A stretch of 64,000 nucleotides of DNA from Prauserella rugosa (lineage in GTDB: Bacteria; Actinomycetota; Actinomycetes; Mycobacteriales; Pseudonocardiaceae): NCBI RefSeq assembly GCF_000719975.1, contig NZ_JOIJ01000015.1, forward strand, positions 1 through 64,000, read 5' to 3'. Positions 43,402 through 51,824 of the stretch are shown piece after piece. Position numbers and translations under genes: made by a program. How positions within the stretch are numbered: position 1 is the stretch's first letter; the number at the start of each line of letters is the position of its first letter. The notes under the pieces were generated by a model that did not search any database, had not been told where the DNA came from, and saw only the letters and a program-made list of their open reading frames with translations.

Positions 43402-43463
43402 TCGTCGCTCCTCCGTCGATACGACAGGCAACGCTGTCGGACCCTCACCCTAGACTCACGGAC

Positions 43464-46238
43464 GTGAGCCCCAACGCGAAGACCGGCGACACCGTCACCA
43501 CCGAAACCGCAGCCTCCGCAGGCACCGCCACCGACGCGGACGTCGCACCGCGGCGTCTGCTGTTGATCGACGGCCACTCGATGGCCTATCGCGCCTTCTT
43601 CGCGGTGCCCGCCGACCGGTTCCGCACGTCGACGGGCCAGGTCACCAACGCGGTCTTCGGGTTCACCTCGATGCTGATCAACCTGTTGCGGGACGAGACG
43701 CCGACGCATCTGGCCGTGGCGTTCGACGTGTCCAGGCAGACGTTCCGTTCGGAGACGTTCGCCGAGTACAAGGCCAACCGCTCGGCGACCCCGGACGACT
43801 TCAAGGGGCAGGTCGAACTCATCAAACAGGTGCTCGACGCGCTCGCGATCCCGGTGCTGGAGAAGCCCGGTTACGAGGCCGACGACCTCATCGCCACGCT
43901 CACCACCGAGGCGACCGGCGTCGGGTACGAGGTGCTCATCTGTACCGGCGACCGGGACGCGTTGCAGCTCGTCACCGACACGGTCACGGTGCTGTACCCG
44001 AAGAAGGGTGTGTCCGACCTCGTGCGGTTCGACCCGGGCGGGGTCGAGGAGAAGTACGGACTCTCGCCCGTGCAGTACCCGGACTTCGCCGCGCTGCGGG
44101 GCGACCCCTCGGACAATCTGCCCGGCATTCCCGGCGTGGGGGAGAAGACCGCGGCGAAGTGGATCCGGCAGTTCGGTTCGCTCGCCGAGCTCGTCGACCG
44201 CGTGGACGAGGTCAAGGGCAAGGTCGGTGACGCGCTCCGGAGTCACCTCGACGCGGTGTTGCTCAACCGCCAGCTGACCGAGCTGGTCCGCGACGTGCCG
44301 CTCGAGTCGACCCCGGCCGATCTCGAGGTGCGCGCCTGGGACCGGGACGCGGTGCACCGGCTGTTCGACGAGCTGGAGTTCCGGGTGTTGCGGGACCGGC
44401 TGTTCGCCACGCTGTCGAGCGCCGAACCGGAGGCCGACGAAGGCTTCACGGTGACCGGAGGGGCGCTCGAGCCGGGCACCGTCGCATCGTGGCTCGCCCA
44501 GCACGCCGCGGCGGGCTCGACGGTCGGTCTGGCCGTGCGCACCACGGGTGCGTCGATCGCGGCCGATGCCGCCTCCGTCGCGCTGGCCGCTCCGGACGGC
44601 GAGGGCGCCTACGTCGACCTCACGACCCTCGACCCGGCCGACGAGGCCGCGCTCGGTTCCTGGCTGGCCGACCCCGAGGTGCGCAAGGTCGGCCACGCGC
44701 TCAAGGCGCCACTGCACGCCCTGCTCGCGCGAGGCTGGCGGGTGCGCGGGCTCGCGATGGACACCGAGCTCGCCGCCTACCTCGTCCGTCCGGGCCAGCG
44801 CACCTTCGAGCTCGCCGACCTCGTCCTGCGGTATCTGCAGCGGGAACTGCGCCACGAGTCCGCGGGCGGCGAGGGACAGCTGTCGCTGCTGGACACCGCG
44901 GGCGGAGCCGAACACGACGAGGAACGCGAACTGGTCCACGACGAGCTGGTGCGGGCGCGGGCGACGGCCGAGCTCGCCGACGTGCTGGCGGGCGAGCTGG
45001 ACGCGATCGGTGGCCGGTCGCTGCTGGCCGAGATCGAACTGCCGTTGCTGTCGGTGATCACCGAGTTGGAGGCGGCCGGCATCGCCGTCGACCTCGATCG
45101 GCTCACCACGCTGGAGGCGCACTACGCGGCGCGGGTCAAGGAGGCGACCGAGAACGCGCACAGCGTCATCGGCAAGCAGATCAACCTCGGCTCGCCGAAG
45201 CAGCTGCAGGTCGTGCTGTTCGACGAGCTCGGTATGCCGAAGACCAAGCGCACCAAGACCGGGTACACGACCGACGCCGACGCGCTGCAGACCCTCTACG
45301 AGAAGACCGAGCACCCGTTCCTGCAGCACCTGCTCGAGCACCGGGACGCCGCGCGCCTGCGCAGCACCGTGGAGGGGCTCATCAAGGCGGTCGCGCCCGA
45401 CGGCCGGATCCACACGACGTTGCACCAGACGATCGCCGCCACCGGCCGGCTGTCCTCTGTGGACCCGAACCTGCAGAACATCCCGATCCGCACCGACGAG
45501 GGCAGGCAGATCCGCGAGGCCTTCGTCGTCGGCGACGGCTACGACCAGCTGATGACCGCCGACTACAGCCAGATCGAGATGCGGATCATGGCTCACCTGT
45601 CCGGCGACGAGGACTTGATCAGTGCGTTCCAGAGCGGCGTCGACTTCCACGCCGCGACCGCCGCCGCCGTGTTCGGCGTCGAGGCGAGCGAGGTCACCGG
45701 GCCGCAGCGGGCCAAGATCAAGGCGATGAACTACGGCCTGGCCTACGGGCTGTCGGCGTACGGACTGTCGCAGCAGCTGCGGATCTCCACCGAGGAGGCC
45801 CGCGGCCTGATGGACGACTACTTCGCCCGTTTCGGCGGGGTGCGGGACTACCTGCGGACGATCGTCGACCAGGCGACGAAGGTCGGTTACACCGAGACCA
45901 TCTTCGGCAGGCGGCGTTACCTGCCCGACCTGACGAGCGAGAACCGCCAGCGCAGGGAGATGGCCGAGCGCATGGCGCTCAACGCGCCGATCCAGGGCAG
46001 CGCCGCCGACATCATCAAGGTGGCCATGCTCAACGTGCACGCCGCGCTCGCCGCGTCGGATCTGCGCAGCAGGGTGCTGCTGCAGGTGCACGACGAACTG
46101 GTCGTCGAGGTCGCCGCCGGTGAGCACGCCGAGATCGAGACGCTCGTGCGGCGGGAGATGGGGTCGGCGTGCGAGCTGGCCGTGCCGCTCGAGGTGTCGG
46201 TCGGCTTCGGCCGCTCCTGGGACGACGCCGCGCACTGA
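43464..46238 (+). CDS. polA: DNA polymerase I
   Basis: The product is 924 aa. The 5'-3' exonuclease domain (about 30-320) starts LLLIDGHSMAYRAFFAVP and has GYEADDLIATL and CTGDRDALQLV. The middle 3'-5' exonuclease region (about 335-520) lacks clear catalytic Asp/Glu motifs, as in other actinobacteria, so proofreading is probably lost. The polymerase has motif A DYSQIEMRIMAHLSGDED, motif B RAKIKAMNYGLAYGLS and motif C LLQVHDELVVEV. GTG 43464 is the start. It fills gaps in repair and Okazaki fragments. The minus-strand long ORF here is a shadow. Confidence 0.98.
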   Translation: MSPNAKTGDTVTTETAASAGTATDADVAPRRLLLIDGHSMAYRAFFAVPADRFRTSTGQVTNAVFGFTSMLINLLRDETPTHLAVAFDVSRQTFRSETFAEYKANRSATPDDFKGQVELIKQVLDALAIPVLEKPGYEADDLIATLTTEATGVGYEVLICTGDRDALQLVTDTVTVLYPKKGVSDLVRFDPGGVEEKYGLSPVQYPDFAALRGDPSDNLPGIPGVGEKTAAKWIRQFGSLAELVDRVDEVKGKVGDALRSHLDAVLLNRQLTELVRDVPLESTPADLEVRAWDRDAVHRLFDELEFRVLRDRLFATLSSAEPEADEGFTVTGGALEPGTVASWLAQHAAAGSTVGLAVRTTGASIAADAASVALAAPDGEGAYVDLTTLDPADEAALGSWLADPEVRKVGHALKAPLHALLARGWRVRGLAMDTELAAYLVRPGQRTFELADLVLRYLQRELRHESAGGEGQLSLLDTAGGAEHDEERELVHDELVRARATAELADVLAGELDAIGGRSLLAEIELPLLSVITELEAAGIAVDLDRLTTLEAHYAARVKEATENAHSVIGKQINLGSPKQLQVVLFDELGMPKTKRTKTGYTTDADALQTLYEKTEHPFLQHLLEHRDAARLRSTVEGLIKAVAPDGRIHTTLHQTIAATGRLSSVDPNLQNIPIRTDEGRQIREAFVVGDGYDQLMTADYSQIEMRIMAHLSGDEDLISAFQSGVDFHAATAAAVFGVEASEVTGPQRAKIKAMNYGLAYGLSAYGLSQQLRISTEEARGLMDDYFARFGGVRDYLRTIVDQATKVGYTETIFGRRRYLPDLTSENRQRREMAERMALNAPIQGSAADIIKVAMLNVHAALAASDLRSRVLLQVHDELVVEVAAGEHAEIETLVRREMGSACELAVPLEVSVGFGRSWDDAAH

Positions 46239-46356
46239 GCGCCCCTCGGCACTGCTCGGGACTGGCCGACACCGACGGCTCGGCACCGACGCTCGGGTCC
46301 GCTGGGTACCGGTGAGCGACCCAGGTCCGATACGCCGGTTCGGCTCCCCGCGGCGC

Positions 46357-46410
46357 CGATGCGCTGCGAACGGGCGATGCGCTGCGAAGGGGCGATGCGC
46401 TGCGAACGGG
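46357..46410. repeat. Three 18-bp tandem repeats upstream of the Rossmann-like gene
   Basis: Units of CGATGCGCTGCGAACGGG start at 46357, 46375 and 46393; the middle unit has one mismatch (AAGGGG). They lie in the 200-bp gap after polA. Confidence 0.85.
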
Positions 46411-46436
46411 CGTCGGCACCGCTAACGTCGTCGACC

Positions 46437-47027
46437 ATGACGCGTCGCGCGCTGATCCTGGCCGGAACCGGAATGCTCCGAAGGGTCGCGCGGGAACTCG
46501 CGGTCGACGGCTGGCGCGTGGTGCTGCCGAGCCGGCGCTACGCACCGATTCCCGTGGGAGATCCGCAGCTGCGGTCGGTGCGCTGGACCGCGGGCAACCG
46601 GCACACCAGCGTCGGTTCCGGGAAAGCCACGTGGGTGCAGGCCCACTGGGACGAGCCGGCCGAACTCGCCCGCAAGGCCGGTCATGTCCTCGACGGACCG
46701 GCCGACCTGCTCGTCGCATGGCTGCACGCGGCCTACCGCGGCGCGGTGCTCGAGGCGGTCGAACCGTTGCTGTCCGACACCGCGCCGGTGGTCGAGGTGT
46801 CGGCCGTGCCGGAACACGGCGACGTGATCGAACCTCCCGATCCGTTCTACCGCGACAGGGCGACCCAGCAGGTGCTGCTCGGCACCACCTCCGACATCGC
46901 GTTCGGCAGGCCGCTCGGACACGAGGAGATCGAGCGCGGCGTCCTCGACGGGGTGCGCAGGGCACTCGACGGCAGGCCGACCTCGGTCCACCAGCTCGGC
47001 GAACGCCGCCCGGTGCCCGGGCCCTGA
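46437..47027 (+). CDS. Rossmann-like SDR-related protein
   Basis: The product is 196 aa. The N-terminus MTRRALILAGTGMLRRVARELAVDGWRVVLPSRR has a dinucleotide-binding beta-alpha-beta with GTGML. The remainder keeps the strand order of a Rossmann fold (ADLLVAWLHAAYRGAVLEAV, APVVEVSAVPEHGDVIEP) but no YxxxK catalytic pair is present. It may be a non-catalytic or divergent reductase-like protein. It is convergent with the TetR gene at 47038, with stops 10 bp apart. Confidence 0.7.
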   Translation: MTRRALILAGTGMLRRVARELAVDGWRVVLPSRRYAPIPVGDPQLRSVRWTAGNRHTSVGSGKATWVQAHWDEPAELARKAGHVLDGPADLLVAWLHAAYRGAVLEAVEPLLSDTAPVVEVSAVPEHGDVIEPPDPFYRDRATQQVLLGTTSDIAFGRPLGHEEIERGVLDGVRRALDGRPTSVHQLGERRPVPGP

Positions 47028-47037
47028 GCGCCCCGCG

Positions 47038-47625
47038 TCAGTCGGTGCCCGCCCGCGCCGCCAGCAGGGTGAGAATCGAGTCGCGCACGTCCTCGCGGCG
47101 ACGATCCGGTTCGAACACCAGCCAGTCGAGCGCGGACACGAGCAGCGTTCCGAACAGTGCCGCCGACGCGGTGCGGACGGGCACGCCCGCGGGGAACCGG
47201 CCGGTGGCGGCGACCCGTTCGAGCTGCCCCTCGAGGATGGCGAGGATGTCGCGCCGCAACGGTGCGAGTGTCTCGGCCCACCGGCCCGGGGTGCGCCACA
47301 GCTCGCTGACGAGGATCTGCGAGAACCCCGGATACCGCTCGACGAACTCCAGAGCGGCATCGACCAGTGCGGCCAGGCCCGCCGTGGCGTCCTCCGCCTC
47401 GTCGATCGCCTCCTGCATCCGGCTGCCGAGATCGGCGACCCCGTAGCGCAGCAACGCCTCGACGAGCCCGTCCTTGCTGCCGAAGTTGTAGTACACCGTG
47501 CCCTTCGCGACGCCGGCCTCGGCCGCGATGTCGTCGACGGTGACGCCCGCGAGTCCCGTGCCGCGTGCCAGGCGCATCGTCGCGTCGAACAACCGGCGGC
47601 GGGTGGTGCCCGTCTGCGCCGTCAC
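47038..47625 (-). CDS. TetR-family regulator, last gene of the YhgE operon
   Basis: The product is 195 aa from GTG 47625, which overlaps the YhgE/Pip stop by 4 bp. DNA-binding domain: GVTVDDIAAEAGVAKGTVYYNFGSKDGLVEAL. Ligand domain is typical in length. A 24-bp TetR-type palindrome, TTTGAACTGAC-N2-GTCAGTTCAAA, lies at the operon promoter 2.7 kb upstream, so the regulator probably represses its own operon. The likely signal is an exported toxic compound. Confidence 0.88.
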   Translation of the reverse strand: MTAQTGTTRRRLFDATMRLARGTGLAGVTVDDIAAEAGVAKGTVYYNFGSKDGLVEALLRYGVADLGSRMQEAIDEAEDATAGLAALVDAALEFVERYPGFSQILVSELWRTPGRWAETLAPLRRDILAILEGQLERVAATGRFPAGVPVRTASAALFGTLLVSALDWLVFEPDRRREDVRDSILTLLAARAGTD

Positions 47626-49514
47626 AGGGCCAACTCCGGTTTCAGCTGCGACACCGTCCACACGCGACGTTTGCGGGCGGCGAGCGTCGAAGCGGCGAGT
47701 CCGACGACCAGATAGGCCACCAGCACGCCGACGTCGAGCAACACCCGGTCGTTCGGCGCACCGTAGAGCAGATGCCGGAGCCCGTCGATCACGTAACTCA
47801 TCGGCAGGACCATGTGCAGTGGCTGCAACGCGTCCGGCAGCGTCTGCCACGGGAACGTGCCGCCCGCGCTGACGAGCTGCAACACGAGCAGGACCAACCC
47901 GAGGAACTTGCCGACCGCCCCGAACAACGCGTTGAGCGCGTGCACGATCGCGGTGAACGTCAGCGACGTGAGGATCGCGAAGCCGAGCGCGGCCACCGGG
48001 TTGGCGACGTGGATGCCGACCAGCCACGTGACCGCCGCGAACAGCACCACCACCTGCGCGGCACCGAGCGTCGCGGCCGAGAGCCACCCGCCGATCGCCA
48101 CCCGCAGGGGCGAGGCGCCCGCCGTCAGCGCCCGTGTCGACAGCGGGCGCAGCAACAGGAACAGCACGAAGGCCCCGATCCAGGTGGCCAGGCCGATGAA
48201 GAACGGCGCGAGCCCCGCTCCGTAGGTTCCTGCGCTGGCCATGTCGGCGTTGTCGACCGAGACCGGGTCGGCGATCGTGCGTGCCGTGGCCTCCCGCGTG
48301 TCGTCGTCGGTGTTGGGGATGTCGTCGAGTCCCTCGTTCAGGCCGTCGCGGAGCTCGCCCGCTCCCTTGGCGAGGTCCCGCGAACCCGACAGCGCGTCCT
48401 GCTCGCCCTCGTCCAGTTCGGCGGCGCCCTTGGAGAGTTTCGACGCGCCGTCGGCGGCCTGGGCGATGCCGCTGGTCAGCTGTGGGGAACTCGAGGCCAG
48501 TTGCTGCGCGCCCTGCGCGACCTTCTGCGAGCCCTCGGCGAGGGTGTTGAGGTTCGACGAGGCCTGCTGGACCCGTTGGTCGGCATCCTCCACCGGGGTG
48601 CGCAGCTCGCCCAGCACGCCGAGGACCTGTTGCACCTCGTCGTCGCCGAGCCCTTCCTCCCGCAGCCGTTGCGCGAGCCGGTCGTCGACGTTGCCGAGCT
48701 GGTTCTGCAGCTGCGTCGACCCCTCCGCCAGTGCGGACGCCGTCGCCGCGATCCGTTCGTTGCCCGCCGCGACCTGCTTGGCGCCCCGCGCGAGCTGCCG
48801 AGTCTGCGCGGGCAGCTCCTCGGTGTTGGACTTGAGCGTGGCCAGGCCCTGCGAGAGCTGTGCGCTGCTCGTGGACAGCTGGCCGGCGCCGCTCGCGAGT
48901 TTCTTCTGGCCGTCGCGGAGTTCGCGGGCACCGTCGGCCAGCTCGCGCGAGCCGTTCGCCGCCTTCTGCGTCTTCTCGTGGATGGTCGAGAAGCCGACGA
49001 GGAACCGGTCCGCCGCCTGCTGGCCGACCTTCTTCGCGATCGTGTCCCGCACCTGTTCGGCGACCTGGTTGGCGATCGTGTGCGACAGATAGTTGTTGGC
49101 GTCGTTGGTGGTCAGCGTGATGCCGGCCTGGCGAGGCTGGAAGTCGGCACTCGAGGTCAGCGACCGCGTGAAGTCGCGGGGAATGGTGATCGCGAACGCG
49201 TAGTCGCCGTCGCGGACGCCGTTGCGCGCCTCCTCGGCCGACACCTGGTGCCAGTCGAAGTCGCCCGAGCGCACCAGCTCGTCGGTGACGTCGGCGCCCA
49301 CCTCACGGTGGTCGTCGCCGCGGCCGCTTCCTGCGTCGTCGTTGACGATCGCGGCCGGCAGGTTGTCGAGCCTGCCGTACGGGTCGTAGTTCGAGTAGAG
49401 ATACAGCGAGGCGTACAGCAACGGCACGAGGACGATCGCGCAGATCGCCAGCTTCGGCAGGGTGCCGCTGGTGAGCCTGCGCAGTTCGTTGCCGGCCAGG
49501 CGAACGGCGTTCAC
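47622..49514 (-). CDS. YhgE/Pip-family membrane protein
   Basis: The product is 630 aa. One N-terminal membrane segment (about 20-42) is followed by a large extracytoplasmic domain with heptad-like repeats (ELADGARELRDGQKKLASGAGQL and many similar 7-11-residue units), then five membrane segments at the C-terminus (about 445-610). This is the YhgE/Pip topology, related to ABC-2 permeases and mycobacterial-type exporters. The predicted partner is the degenerate ABC protein encoded just upstream, with which it overlaps by 4 bp. Confidence 0.92.
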   Translation of the reverse strand: MNAVRLAGNELRRLTSGTLPKLAICAIVLVPLLYASLYLYSNYDPYGRLDNLPAAIVNDDAGSGRGDDHREVGADVTDELVRSGDFDWHQVSAEEARNGVRDGDYAFAITIPRDFTRSLTSSADFQPRQAGITLTTNDANNYLSHTIANQVAEQVRDTIAKKVGQQAADRFLVGFSTIHEKTQKAANGSRELADGARELRDGQKKLASGAGQLSTSSAQLSQGLATLKSNTEELPAQTRQLARGAKQVAAGNERIAATASALAEGSTQLQNQLGNVDDRLAQRLREEGLGDDEVQQVLGVLGELRTPVEDADQRVQQASSNLNTLAEGSQKVAQGAQQLASSSPQLTSGIAQAADGASKLSKGAAELDEGEQDALSGSRDLAKGAGELRDGLNEGLDDIPNTDDDTREATARTIADPVSVDNADMASAGTYGAGLAPFFIGLATWIGAFVLFLLLRPLSTRALTAGASPLRVAIGGWLSAATLGAAQVVVLFAAVTWLVGIHVANPVAALGFAILTSLTFTAIVHALNALFGAVGKFLGLVLLVLQLVSAGGTFPWQTLPDALQPLHMVLPMSYVIDGLRHLLYGAPNDRVLLDVGVLVAYLVVGLAASTLAARKRRVWTVSQLKPELAL

Positions 49515-50362
49515 GAGTGGTCCTCCCGCAGACAGCGCATGGGGTCGGGCTGGCTGAGCCTGCCGAGCCGTGCGGGGGTGGCAGGCAGAGCGGAATCGGG
49601 TGCGGTGGCGGTCAGCACGACCACCGCGAGGCCGCGTTCGGCGTGGGCACGGGCGACATCCAGCCAGGCGTCGACGTTGCTCGTGTGGCGGTCCGGCCGG
49701 TCGAGCACCACCAGCTCGACCCCGGGTCGGGACGCGGCGAGTGCGGTCAGCAGGCGGATGCGCAGACCGGCGTCGAGGTGCTCGAACCGGGAACCCGCGA
49801 ACGCCGCGGCGTCGTGCTCGGCGAGCCAGCGGGCGACGTCGGCCTTGCTCGCGGGCGCTCCCGCGAGGGCGAGTTCCTCGCCGACGACCACGCGCACCGG
49901 CAGGGCCTCGTCCGGTTCGCTGACGCCGGGGGAGTCGACGACGGCACTGCAGCGGCGCAGTTCGGCGGGAGCGGTGAGCCGCGTCGTCCGCGTGCTCCCG
50001 TTCGGCTCGTCGGCCTCGGCCTCGGCCTCGGCCTCGGCGTCGGAGTCGGCGGTGGAGTCGGCGGTGGAGTCAGTGGAATCGGCAGTGGAATCGGCAGTGG
50101 AGTCCGAATCGGCTTCGGCGTCAGCGTCGTCCGCGTCATCGGCCCCGGCCCCGGAGTCGGAATCGGAGTCGGACTCGGCGATCGTCACGGTTCCGGTCGA
50201 CGGCCGCAGGCGTCCCGCGAGTGCGAGCCCGAACGCGGTCACGCCGGCCCCCGGATCTCCCGCGACGAGGGCGAGTTCGCCCGACGCCACCGTGAGCGAG
50301 GTCTGGGGCACGAGGGTTCCGTGCGGGCCGCCGACACCGACCCGATCGGCGATCATCTGCAT
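49511..50362 (-). CDS. Degenerate ABC ATPase-like partner of YhgE/Pip, acidic repeat insertion
   Basis: The product is 283 aa. An ABC-type N-terminus (VASGELALVAGDPGAGVTAFGLALAGRLRPSTGTVTI) has the Walker A position as GDPGAGVTAF, lacking the Lys. A Walker B-like strand is present (VELVVLDRPDRH). Between them an Asp/Ser/Ala/Glu-rich repeat of about 60 residues interrupts the domain. It cannot bind ATP in the normal way, and may serve as a structural partner for the YhgE/Pip permease. It is first in a three-gene operon with its own TetR operator. Confidence 0.78.
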   Translation of the reverse strand: MQMIADRVGVGGPHGTLVPQTSLTVASGELALVAGDPGAGVTAFGLALAGRLRPSTGTVTIAESDSDSDSGAGADDADDADAEADSDSTADSTADSTDSTADSTADSDAEAEAEAEADEPNGSTRTTRLTAPAELRRCSAVVDSPGVSEPDEALPVRVVVGEELALAGAPASKADVARWLAEHDAAAFAGSRFEHLDAGLRIRLLTALAASRPGVELVVLDRPDRHTSNVDAWLDVARAHAERGLAVVVLTATAPDSALPATPARLGRLSQPDPMRCLREDHS

Positions 50363-50372
50363 ACGCCATCCT

Positions 50373-50396
50373 TTTGAACTGACCAGTCAGTTCAAA
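50373..50396. promoter_or_regulatory. TetR operator of the ABC-YhgE-TetR operon
   Basis: TTTGAACTGAC and GTCAGTTCAAA flank CA: a perfect palindrome with 11-bp arms, 10 bp upstream of the first gene. Its size and location suit repression by the TetR protein encoded last in the operon. Confidence 0.8.
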
Positions 50397-50493
50397 TCAT
50401 AGGCGCGTCGCGACCGGACGGCACGGAGGGTCACCCTTCGGCGTGATCTGCGGCCGCGAGGTGGGTCGGGCGGTGCGGCGCGCGGTGTGCGGC

Positions 50494-51453
50494 TCAGTCG
50501 GCCAGTTCGGTGCGGAAGATCGCCGTCCCGGGGAAGAGCTTGCCGCGCAGCGGGCTCCACTGGCCCCACGTGCGGGTGTGGCCCGCGGGCCATTCGGGCT
50601 CGATCAGGTCGACGAGCCGCAGGCCCGTCGCGTGCAGTGCACGCACGTAGTCGCCGAGCGTGCGGTGGTACTCGACGTAGGTCGCCTCACCGTCGGCGTT
50701 CTGTTCCACGTAGGGGGTGCGGTCGAAGTACGGCTGGGTCGCCGTGAGACCGGTCGGACCCGGATCGTCGGGGAAGATCCACCGCATCGGGTGCGTCACC
50801 GAGAACACCCACCTGCCGCCGGGCCGGAGCACGCGCACCACCTCGGCGAAGACGGTCTCCAGCGACGGGACGAACGGAAGGGCGCCGAACGCCGAGCACG
50901 CCACGTCGAACGAGTCGGTGCGCAGCGGCAGGTGTTCGGCACCGGCCTGCAGCAGTGTCGGCGCGAGGCCGGTGCGTTCGGCCGCGTCGGCGGCGTGGCG
51001 CAGCATTCCCGCCGAGAGGTCGAGTGCGACCACCCGCGCGCCACGGGAGGTCAGCCAGCGGGCGCAGGCCGCGGCTCCGCAGCCGACCTCGAGCACGTCC
51101 GCGCCCTCGAGCGCCGCGGGATCACCCAGCAGGTGTGCATCCTCCTCGCGCACGCCCTCGGGGCACCAGACGAAGTCGGCGTCGCCGAGGAAGTCGCCGT
51201 GCTCGGCCAGGTAGGTGTCGGCGTCCGCGTCCCACCAGGACAGATTGGCCCGCTCGGCCTCGGATGACTCGACGCGGCGATACGCGACACCCGCCGTGCC
51301 GAGCGCGCTCTCGGTGCCGGCGTAGCGTGCCGGGGACGGGGTCTCCGACGTCGAACTTCCGGACGCGGTGTTCCCCGTGTGCGCGGCGGAGGGGCCTTTC
51401 GGCGATCCCGGGGACGAGGCCGAAAACGAGGCCGAAAACGATGCCGAGGACAC
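50494..51453 (-). CDS. SAM-dependent class I methyltransferase
   Basis: The product is 319 aa. A low-complexity Ser/Ala N-terminus (about 1-50) may not be translated in full; a later start before AYRRVESSEAERANLSWW is possible. The SAM fold shows motif I VLEVGCGAAACARWL, motif II VVALDLSAGML and motif III-IV SFDVACSAFGALPFV. C-terminal substrate part includes EPEWPAGHTRTWGQWSPLRGKLFPGTAIF. It is divergent from rpsA, a position seen for this methyltransferase in other actinobacteria. The methyl acceptor is unknown. Confidence 0.88.
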   Translation of the reverse strand: MSSASFSASFSASSPGSPKGPSAAHTGNTASGSSTSETPSPARYAGTESALGTAGVAYRRVESSEAERANLSWWDADADTYLAEHGDFLGDADFVWCPEGVREEDAHLLGDPAALEGADVLEVGCGAAACARWLTSRGARVVALDLSAGMLRHAADAAERTGLAPTLLQAGAEHLPLRTDSFDVACSAFGALPFVPSLETVFAEVVRVLRPGGRWVFSVTHPMRWIFPDDPGPTGLTATQPYFDRTPYVEQNADGEATYVEYHRTLGDYVRALHATGLRLVDLIEPEWPAGHTRTWGQWSPLRGKLFPGTAIFRTELAD

Positions 51454-51824
51454 GGCCCCATCGTGCCCCGGACGGCCGCCTGATCACCGGCGTACCCCTG
51501 ATTGTGCCGGTCACCGCAGGCCGCGTACGATGTTTGTTAGCGCAGTGGGTTTCGCGCCTCCTTCGCCTATCGGTCCGGTTCTCCGGTCCGCCGGGGCGGT
51601 GTGGTCGCGCACCTCGAGATGATCCTCAGCGGCTGTTCATGGCGCGGGTTCCGTGTCTGTCTCCGCTGGTCGTCCTCGTCGTCGACCCGGCCTGCGCCGC
51701 CCTACGTCCCCGGGTCGAGCAGCCTCGGCGCGGAGTCGGCGGGCGGTCGCGAGCGGACTGCCGTCACTGCGCTGGCAAACTGCACACCCTTCGACATCTA
51801 TCCGCTACCGGAGCAACCCACCTA
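51454..51824. other. rpsA upstream region and long leader
   Basis: 370 bp with no convincing gene. TACGAT at 51527-51532 may be a -10 element for rpsA. The long leader could carry autogenous control of S1, as known in other bacteria. Confidence 0.45.

Noticed and set aside
43398..46286. A 962-codon minus-strand frame opposite polA
   Set aside because: It is the GC-rich antisense shadow of polA. It is rich in Arg, Gly and Val, has no family motif, and polA is complete and conserved.
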